From Streptomyces sp. BK239 (GTDB taxonomy: Bacteria > Actinomycetota > Actinomycetes > Streptomycetales > Streptomycetaceae), in contig NZ_SHKS01000005.1 of the NCBI RefSeq assembly GCF_004217285.1, forward strand, positions 496,001-560,000: a DNA stretch of 64,000 nucleotides. Reading direction: 5' to 3'. This document shows positions 58,501 through 64,000 of this stretch, in pieces. A program made the translations under genes and the position numbers. The notes beneath the pieces were generated by a model. It was not told where the DNA came from. It was given only the letters and a program-made list of their open reading frames with translations, and did no database searches. Numbering within the stretch: the stretch's first letter is position 1; each line of letters opens with the position of its first letter.

Positions 58501-59310
58501 ATGACGCACACTCACGAGGAGGGGGGCGCCGCCGGGCGCACCTTCGAGGACCTCGTCGCCGAGGGCGCCGCCGTGCCCACCGAGGGGTGGGACTTCTCCT
58601 GGTTCGAGGGGCGGGCCACCGAGGCGCGGCCTTCCTGGGGGTACGCCGTGTCGCTGGCGGGACGGCTGGCCCTCGCGAGCGCGGCGCTCGACCTGGACAC
58701 GGGCGGAGGGGAGGTCCTGGACTTCGCCCTCGGCCGCGCCGCCCCCAGGGCCCCGGTCCTCACCGTCGCCACCGAGGGCTGGCCGGCGAACGTGACCAAG
58801 GCCACCGCCCTGCTCCGGCCGCGCGGCGTCGCGGTCGTCGCCGTCCCCGAGGACGCGCCCCTGCCCTTCGCCGACGACGCCTTCGACCTGGTCTCCAGCC
58901 GACATCCGGTACGGCCGCCGTGGGCGGAGATCACCCGGGTCCTCCAGCCGGGCGGCACCTACTTCGCGCAGCACGTGGGCCCGCGCAGCGTCTTCGAACT
59001 CGTCGAGCACTTCCTCGGCCCCCTGCCGGACGAGGTCAGCTCCGCCCGCCACCCCGACCGCGAGCGCGCCGACGCCGAGGCCGCCGGCCTGGAGATCGTC
59101 GACCTGCGGGCGGAGCGGCTGCGTGTCGAGTTCCACGACATCGCCGCCGTCGTCCACTTCCTGCGCAAGGTGGTGTGGATGGTGCCGGGCTTCACCGTGG
59201 CGGGCCACGAGTCCCGGCTGCGCGCGCTGCACGAACGGATCGAGTCCGAGGGCCCGTTCGTCGCCCACAGCACCCGTCACCTCGTCGAGGCGCGCAAGCC
59301 GTCCCGCTGA
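58501..59310 (+). CDS. Class I SAM-dependent methyltransferase
   Basis: 269 residues. SAM domain (about 70-165): GGGEVLDFALGRAAPRAPVLTVATEGW (motif I region, partly degenerate), LPFADDAFDLVSSRHPVRPPWAEITRVLQPGGTYFAQHVG (motifs post-II and III). It is cytoplasmic. It follows the LLM oxidoreductase with a one-base gap. The acceptor is unknown. Confidence 0.88.
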   Translation: MTHTHEEGGAAGRTFEDLVAEGAAVPTEGWDFSWFEGRATEARPSWGYAVSLAGRLALASAALDLDTGGGEVLDFALGRAAPRAPVLTVATEGWPANVTKATALLRPRGVAVVAVPEDAPLPFADDAFDLVSSRHPVRPPWAEITRVLQPGGTYFAQHVGPRSVFELVEHFLGPLPDEVSSARHPDRERADAEAAGLEIVDLRAERLRVEFHDIAAVVHFLRKVVWMVPGFTVAGHESRLRALHERIESEGPFVAHSTRHLVEARKPSR

Positions 59311-59342
59311 CCGGGAGGGCAGGCGGCCCGCCGCCCTCCCGG
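59311..59342 (+). terminator. Hairpin terminator after the methyltransferase gene
   Basis: A 10-bp stem (59311-59320 with 59333-59342) begins immediately after the stop codon. Confidence 0.7.
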
Positions 59343-60199
59343 CCCTGGCTGACTGGACGTCAACAGTCCATCGCCACGGGGCGGTTCACGATCGGGAAGC
59401 GGGTTCGTGTCCGCGCCCCGGCCGGTGCGGCCGGGAACCGCTGCCGAAACCGCCTGCCCGCTCGCCGCGCACCCACCGCCCGGCTGTCCGCGCGCCATCC
59501 GCAGCCTCCGCGACCTTCAAGGCTCCCTGCCGCTGCAACGCCGCGAAGAGGGTGGCCCGCAAGCCCCGCACCCCGGCACGGAATCGGACATTCCAGGTCA
59601 CTCCGCAGCAGAGTGACCCTCATCTCCACGCGGTTTCCACATTGTTATCGCGAACGGCTCGCATCTGCTCCCCGCCTCACGTAAGTTCAGTTTCAGGCAA
59701 TTCGCGTGAGCAAAGCTGCGCGGGCGTCACCGCGCGGAGGAGGGGGCCGCGCGGTGCCGTCGGCGTCAAGGGGACGCACGTGCCCGGGGTAGCCCGTCGG
59801 AGGGACCCCGGGTGCGGCGACCCGCCGCGAGGTGAAGTGGCCTCAACACCTCCACTTCCACCGTGCGCCACCTGATTCGCCTGCGAATCCGCCGTTTTCC
59901 GGCCATGAATCACCCGAATGCCTGCCTCCGGGCGACCACCGGCCCGTCGCCGCGCGGTTTCGGAGAGTAATTGTGGTGCGCCGATGCACGCGGCATCCCT
60001 CACGAAGGGTTATGGTGGGAACCCCCCCTCGGGCCGGTCCGTCTCCCCCCCCACGGACCGGCCCGTTTTTCTGTCCGCATCCGGGTGACTCGACCGGAGC
60101 AACCGCCCGAGCACCCCACCCCGCTCGCACCCGACCGCTCCCGGAGAGGTAGGCTGCGCCTCGCGGGGACCGCCACCGCACGGAGGGGCTGACAATCAC
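59343..60199. other. Long gap with no supported protein gene; holds an isolated terminator
   Basis: Open frames here are short, mutually overlapping and lack ribosome-binding sites or recognisable proteins. The stretch near 59590-59700 and 59860-59970 is lower in GC than the surroundings, as in promoter or RNA-gene DNA. A strong U-tract terminator lies at 60030-60070. A small RNA ending there, or a long uppS leader, would account for it. Confidence 0.5.
60030..60070 (+). terminator. Intrinsic terminator with U-tract, not attached to any gene
   Basis: A 13-bp perfect stem (60030-60042 with 60053-60065), a 10-nt C-rich loop, then TTTTT (60066-60070). Clear U-tracts are uncommon in this genome type. 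The nearest upstream gene stops over 700 bp away. A TATGGT hexamer lies at 60011-60016. Confidence 0.8.
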
Positions 60200-60973
60200 G
60201 TGAACCTGCGCGACAAGCTGCGCGGCCTGTTGGTGAGGCTGTACGCGCGCCGGGTGGAAGGTCACCTGGACCACGCTCAGGTGCCCAAGCACATCGGCGT
60301 CATCATGGACGGCAACCGCCGCTGGGCGAAGGCCGCCGGCTCCACCACCGTGCACGGCCACCGGGCGGGCGCCGAGAAGATCGAGGAGTTCCTCGGCTGG
60401 TGTTCCGAGACCGACGTCGAGGTGGTCACCCTCTGGCTGCTGTCCACGGACAACTTCGACCGCGCCAAGGAGGAGCTCGTACCGCTCCTCGGCATCATCG
60501 AGGACGTCGTGCGCACCCTCGCCGCCGACGGCCGCTGGCGCGTCCACCACGTGGGCACCCTGGACCTCCTCCCGGCCGGCATGCAGCGCACCCTGAAGGA
60601 AGCCGAGGAGAGCACCGCCGACAAGGACGGGATACTGGTCAACGTCGCCATCGGCTACGGCGGCCGCCAGGAGATCGCCGACGCCGTGCGCTCGATGATC
60701 CTCGACGCCCACGACAAGGGCGTCCCGATGGAGGAGCTAGCCGACTCCGTCACCGTCGACATGATCGGCCGCCACCTCTACACCAAGGCCCAGCCCGACC
60801 CCGACCTGGTGATCCGCACCAGCGGCGAGCAGCGGCTGTCCGGGTTCATGCTGTGGCAGACGGCCCACTCGGAGTACTTCTTCTGCGAGGTCTTCTGGCC
60901 GGCCTTCCGCAAGGTCGACTTCCTGCGCGCCATGCGTGACTACGCCGCGCGCCACCGCCGCTACGGCGGCTGA
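60200..60973 (+). CDS. uppS: Isoprenyl (undecaprenyl) diphosphate synthase
   Basis: 257 residues from GTG 60200. Cis-prenyltransferase motifs: HIGVIMDGNRRWAKA (catalytic Asp, FPP phosphate-binding residues), GHRAGAEKIEEFLGW, VTLWLLSTDNF, and the C-terminal DLVIRTSGEQRLSGFMLWQTAHSEYFF with the Mg-binding E/D. It condenses isopentenyl diphosphate onto an allylic primer to make the lipid carrier for wall synthesis, or a shorter prenyl chain. It is monocistronic, with a hairpin (60977-60991) after the stop. Confidence 0.95.
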   Translation: MNLRDKLRGLLVRLYARRVEGHLDHAQVPKHIGVIMDGNRRWAKAAGSTTVHGHRAGAEKIEEFLGWCSETDVEVVTLWLLSTDNFDRAKEELVPLLGIIEDVVRTLAADGRWRVHHVGTLDLLPAGMQRTLKEAEESTADKDGILVNVAIGYGGRQEIADAVRSMILDAHDKGVPMEELADSVTVDMIGRHLYTKAQPDPDLVIRTSGEQRLSGFMLWQTAHSEYFFCEVFWPAFRKVDFLRAMRDYAARHRRYGG

Positions 60974-60976
60974 CAA

Positions 60977-60991
60977 CCGGCCACGGGCCGG
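60977..60991 (+). terminator. Short hairpin after uppS
   Basis: A 6-bp G/C stem (60977-60982 with 60986-60991) with a 3-nt loop, 3 bp after the stop codon. Confidence 0.5.
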
Positions 60992-61336
60992 GGCGCGTTT
61001 CAGCACTGTGGAGCGGTCACACGCGGCCCAATGGGCCGTTCGAGTACCCCGTTCGGGGCAGAAGTAACGCGGAGTTCACCGGTGCGCCGTCATATGCCGT
61101 GGCATGGCGGCGTGTGTTCGAGGGAATAAGCCAAGCAGGTCGACGCCCGAACCACGGGTGTCGGATCTCAGCGGACGGCACGGGGCCGTCCGCCCGGGAG
61201 GCCCCTTGCACCAGCCCGACCGTGCGGTCCGCACGGACGCAGCGGAGGGCCGGTTCTCGGCCCGTGCAGACGGCCGACTTCCGGCCCAGTTCCACTCCGT
61301 CGCTCCCCGACCTCATCCGAGGGGGTACGTCCTTCC
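60992..61336. other. Gap upstream of phoH with a palindrome
   Basis: 345 bp with no credible gene. It contains CGGCCCA-A-TGGGCCG (61024-61038), a 15-bp palindrome, and several GC-rich short inverted repeats around 61170-61290 consistent with a structured leader for phoH. I see no clear promoter hexamers. Confidence 0.45.
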
Positions 61337-62662
61337 GTGGTGACCAGCACAAAGCGCCACAAGCCCGACCGGCGCACCTACGTTCTCGACACCAGCGTCC
61401 TGCTGGCCGACCCGAACGCCCTGACCCGATTCGACGAGCACGAGGTCGTGCTCCCCATCGTCGTGGTCACGGAGCTGGAGGCCAAGCGGCACCATCCCGA
61501 ACTCGGCTACTTCGCCCGGCAGGCCCTGCGCCTGCTGGACGACTACCGGGTGCAGCATGGACGCCTCGACGCCCCCATCCCCATCGGGGACCTGGGCGGG
61601 ACCATCCGTGTCGAGCTCAACCACTCGGACCCCAGCGTGCTGCCCACCGGCTACCGCCTGGGGGACAACGACTCACGCATCCTCGCGGTCGCGCGCAACC
61701 TGCAGGCCGAGGGGTTCGACGTCACCGTCGTGTCGAAGGACCTCCCCCTGAGGATCAAGGCGTCCTCGGTCGGCCTGCTGGCGGAGGAGTACCGCGCCGA
61801 ACTCGCCATCACGGACGCCTCCGGCTGGACCGGGATGTCCGAACTGAGCCTGTCGGGCGAGCAGGTGGACATCCTCTTCGAGGAAGGCCGCGTGTACGTC
61901 CCGGAGGCCGCCGACCTGCCCGTGCACACCGGTCTGACCATCCAGTCCGAACGCGGCAAGGCACTGGGCCGGGTCACGCCCGACGGCAACGTCCGCCTCG
62001 TGCGCGGCGACCGGGAGGCGTTCGGCATCAAGGGCCGCAGCGCCGAACAGCGGATCGCGCTGGACCTGCTGCTCGACCCGGACGTCGGCATCCTGTCGAT
62101 GGGCGGCCGGGCCGGCACCGGCAAGTCGGCGCTGGCGCTGTGCGCGGGTCTCGAGGCGGTGCTGGAGCGCCGTCAGCACCAGAAGGTGATGGTCTTCCGT
62201 CCGCTGTACGCGGTGGGCGGGCAGGACCTGGGCTACCTGCCGGGCACCGAGGCCGAGAAGATGGGCCCCTGGGCGCAGGCGGTGTTCGACACACTGTCGG
62301 CCGTCGCCTCCCGCGAGGTCATCGAGGAGGTCACCGCCCGCGGCATGCTGGAGGTGCTCCCGCTGACCCACATTCGCGGCCGCTCGCTCCACGACGCGTT
62401 CGTGATCGTGGACGAGGCCCAATCCCTCGAACGGAACGTGCTGTTGACCGTTCTGTCGCGGATCGGCGCCAACTCGCGGGTCGTTCTGACCCATGACGTG
62501 GCGCAGCGGGACAACCTGCGAGTCGGGCGCTACGACGGTGTCGTCGCCGTGGTGGAGAAACTGAAGGGGCATCCGCTCTTCGCGCACGTCACCCTGAGCC
62601 GGTCCGAGAGGTCCCAGATCGCGGCACTCGTGACCGAAATGCTGGAGGACGTGCAGATCTGA
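61337..62662 (+). CDS. PhoH-family ATPase with N-terminal PIN domain
   Basis: 441 residues from GTG 61337 (GTG 61340 also possible). PIN RNase domain (about 13-150): YVLDTSVLLADPNAL, VVVTELEAKR, DNDSRILAVARNL and VSKDLPLRIKA carry the acidic metal ligands. PhoH/RecD-like ATPase (about 225-441): Walker A GRAGTGKSALAL, Walker B DAFVIVDEAQSLE, and the family ending of LSRSERS. PIN-PhoH (PhoH2-like) proteins unwind and cleave RNA in mycobacteria. Here no antitoxin-like gene precedes it. Confidence 0.93.
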   Translation: MVTSTKRHKPDRRTYVLDTSVLLADPNALTRFDEHEVVLPIVVVTELEAKRHHPELGYFARQALRLLDDYRVQHGRLDAPIPIGDLGGTIRVELNHSDPSVLPTGYRLGDNDSRILAVARNLQAEGFDVTVVSKDLPLRIKASSVGLLAEEYRAELAITDASGWTGMSELSLSGEQVDILFEEGRVYVPEAADLPVHTGLTIQSERGKALGRVTPDGNVRLVRGDREAFGIKGRSAEQRIALDLLLDPDVGILSMGGRAGTGKSALALCAGLEAVLERRQHQKVMVFRPLYAVGGQDLGYLPGTEAEKMGPWAQAVFDTLSAVASREVIEEVTARGMLEVLPLTHIRGRSLHDAFVIVDEAQSLERNVLLTVLSRIGANSRVVLTHDVAQRDNLRVGRYDGVVAVVEKLKGHPLFAHVTLSRSERSQIAALVTEMLEDVQI

Positions 62663-63079
62663 CCCGCTCGCCCCGTTACGCGGGGCCCGTACGGCAGTTG
62701 GCGCCGTCCGGCAAAGGCCGTGAGCCTAGCCGGGCGGCGCCTCCATGTGTGGCCGAACCCTGAAATTCCCGGGGCCAAACGGGGTGTGAGCTTTCACACG
62801 CAACTCGGAATTGCCTCGCGGCGTCCGGTTACGGCAAAGTCTCATTCCTGTCAGGCCCCGCATACGACACACGTGTACCCCCAGCGGTCCACAGCACCGA
62901 AGCACCACCTTCAACTCCATATCCGCGTCGTATGCCGCCCGAGCATCACACGGCTCTCCCGCAAGGGAGTCGCCCACCGGGCCCGCGCCTCCGTGACCCC
63001 GCAGTTGGGAGGCCAGCGCCAGGGGCACGATTGCGTCCGCCAGGGTCACCGCGGCGGGCGCTGCTGGAAGGAAAACCGT
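62663..63079 (+). promoter_or_regulatory. Structured leader region of the SLT-domain gene, possible riboswitch
   Basis: 417 bp without a gene. The first part holds a 6-bp hairpin after phoH (62670-62686). Around 62789-62850 the DNA is lower in GC and promoter-like. From 62940 on it is strongly structured: a 5-bp stem capped by a GCAA tetraloop (62956-62969), and GACCCCGCAGTTGGG (62994-63008). Actinobacterial wall hydrolases of this kind are often under c-di-AMP (ydaO) riboswitches. The layout is suggestive but I do not find the family's conserved core, so this stays a hypothesis. Confidence 0.35.
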
Positions 63080-63763
63080 GTGAGCCGGATCTCGGTCCGG
63101 GGATTCGCAGTGGCCTCGGCCACGGCGGTCACCGCTGTCGGAAGCGTCGTCGGCGTTGCCTCGGGCAGCACCGCGCAGGCCAACGACGCAGAGGCGACGG
63201 CGAGCGACGCCACGCTCCTCGCGGACGTGCCGGTCGGCCTCCAGGCCACCGTCCAGACGACGTCCCTGACGGAGCAGGCCAGCGTCCAGGCGATCGCCGC
63301 GGACGAGAGCGCCAAGAAGGGCGCCGAGGAAGCCGCTCGCAAGGCCGCCGCCAAGACCGCCGTCGCGAAGAAGGAAGCCGCCGAGAAGGCGGCCAAGGAC
63401 GCCAAGAAGCGCGCGGAGCTCAAGGCCGCGGCCAGCCGCAGCGCCTCCGACTTCCCCGTCCTCAGCCACTACAGCGTCGAGCAGATCCAGGCGATGGCAC
63501 GGCAGATGGTCCCCAGCGGCCAGTTCCAGTGCTTCAGCAACATCGTGGACCACGAGTCCGACTGGAAGATCGACGCGGTCAACCCCTCCTCCGGCTCCTA
63601 CGGCCTGTTCCAGGCCCTGCCGGCGTCCAAGTACTCGTCTGCGGGAGCCGACTGGCGCACCAACCCGGCCACGCAGATCAAGTGGGGCCTGAACTACATG
63701 AACGACCGCTACGGCAGCCCGTGCGAGGCCTGGTCGTTCTGGCAGGCGAACCACTGGTACTGA
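63080..63763 (+). CDS. Secreted transglycosylase (SLT-like) domain protein
   Basis: 227 residues from GTG 63080, with AAGGAAA upstream. The signal sequence (about 1-32, ending in STAQAND) is followed by an Ala/Lys-rich coiled-coil linker (about 75-122) and a C-terminal lysozyme-like domain with the catalytic Glu in IVDHESDWKIDAVN and GSYGLFQALPASKY. It ends QANHWY, as in Streptomyces wall hydrolases. It likely cuts or remodels peptidoglycan during growth or germination. A close paralogue starts 62 bp downstream. Confidence 0.88.
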   Translation: MSRISVRGFAVASATAVTAVGSVVGVASGSTAQANDAEATASDATLLADVPVGLQATVQTTSLTEQASVQAIAADESAKKGAEEAARKAAAKTAVAKKEAAEKAAKDAKKRAELKAAASRSASDFPVLSHYSVEQIQAMARQMVPSGQFQCFSNIVDHESDWKIDAVNPSSGSYGLFQALPASKYSSAGADWRTNPATQIKWGLNYMNDRYGSPCEAWSFWQANHWY

Positions 63764-63824
63764 GCACCGGCGGCCCCGGCCGCGCGCACCACTTCCATCT
63801 GACGCCCAGAGTTAAGGAAAACGT

Positions 63825-64000
63825 GTGAGCCGGATACCGGCCAGAGGATTCGCCGTGGTGTCGGCCACCGCGGTCACCACTGTCGGCGCGGTCATGGGCG
63901 TGGCCCAGGCCAACACCGGACAGCCCGGCGACGAGGCCGAGACCAAGGCGAGCGGGTCCGCTCTCCTCGCCGACTTACCTGTAGGCGCACAGGCCCAGGT
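63825..64000 (+). CDS. Second SLT-family secreted protein (3'-truncated by window edge), with TTA codon
   Basis: The first 58 residues are visible from GTG 63825, with TAAGGAAA upstream. The signal peptide is nearly the same as in the neighbour upstream (MSRI-ARGFAV-SATAVT), so the two arose by tandem duplication. Codon 51 is TTA (63975-63977), whereas the upstream copy has no TTA, so this copy should depend on the bldA tRNA. The catalytic domain lies beyond the window. Confidence 0.8.
   Translation, partial: MSRIPARGFAVVSATAVTTVGAVMGVAQANTGQPGDEAETKASGSALLADLPVGAQAQ

Noticed and set aside
59360..59629. Possible small protein genes in the gap after the methyltransferase
   Set aside because: Three overlapping frames on both strands are similar in length, none has a ribosome-binding site or a recognisable product.
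60011..60070. SRP (4.5S) or 6S RNA gene
   Set aside because: I see neither the conserved SRP Alu/S-domain loop nor a long 6S-like bulged hairpin; only the terminator is certain.
62663..63079. Firm call of a c-di-AMP riboswitch
   Set aside because: The gene type and structured leader fit, but the conserved core bases of the ydaO family are not evident by eye, so it is reported only as a hypothesis.

Overview
This is one contiguous piece of a Streptomyces-type chromosome. Support: very high GC with G/C in most third codon positions, a mycothiol-conjugate amidase, an F420-type LLM oxidoreductase, GTP-dependent PEP carboxykinase, SigE-family ECF sigma factors, and rare TTA (bldA-type) leucine codons confined to a few accessory genes. 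The order hutH, msrA, metB, ilvA, greA, mca, PEPCK is what I expect of the conserved Streptomyces core. There are no rRNAs, intact tRNAs, CRISPR arrays, transposase genes or phage genes.

Layout. 1-11 kb: hutH (cut at the left edge), a lipoprotein, a small LAXTG wall protein, an L,D-transpeptidase, an ABM-globin fusion, an MmyB-like regulator divergent from a zinc alcohol dehydrogenase, msrA, metB. A 179-bp MITE-like element supplies the metB stop codon. 11-19 kb: a sigma-like gene, MarR, ilvA, an ABC-2 exporter with an operator inside its promoter, greA, DUF4307, mca. 18.4-19.6 kb: a Uma2 gene lies between two ~200-bp direct repeats that copy the 3' end of the preceding gene. 19.6-28 kb: a thioredoxin-fold protein, a Mut7-C protein, a TetR/MFS efflux pair, hemolysin III, PEPCK. 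28-41 kb: a collagen-like (Gly-Ala-Gln)n protein convergent with a glycosyltransferase-methyltransferase fusion, an aminotransferase, a secreted protease, a D-amino-acid catabolic pair, a zinc carboxypeptidase, an NRAMP-like transporter. 41.0-43.7 kb: a tRNA 3'-end fragment, then an MBL hydrolase, a second MmyB-like regulator and an SDR, which looks like an acquired block.

45.2-57.2 kb is the most notable system: a complete-looking actinobacterial Tad/Flp pilus locus. Its order is zinc-ribbon protein, CpaB/RcpC, CpaE/TadZ, two TadE-like pseudopilins, TadA, TadB, TadC, sensor kinase, response regulator, Flp pilin, TadG-like protein, lipoprotein, OmpA-domain protein. Next to it, transcribed away, is an ECF sigma factor with its membrane partner. 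The first gene of the pilus run and the sensor kinase each contain a single TTA codon, so pilus assembly and its two-component control may depend on bldA. No TadV/CpaA prepilin peptidase is in the window.

57.2-64 kb: DUF192, an LLM oxidoreductase, a methyltransferase, a long gap with a U-tract terminator and no gene, uppS, a PIN-PhoH ATPase, and two tandem SLT-domain secreted proteins. The second SLT gene has a TTA codon and runs off the right edge. Start codons were chosen from ribosome-binding sites and domain boundaries and are uncertain where stated.
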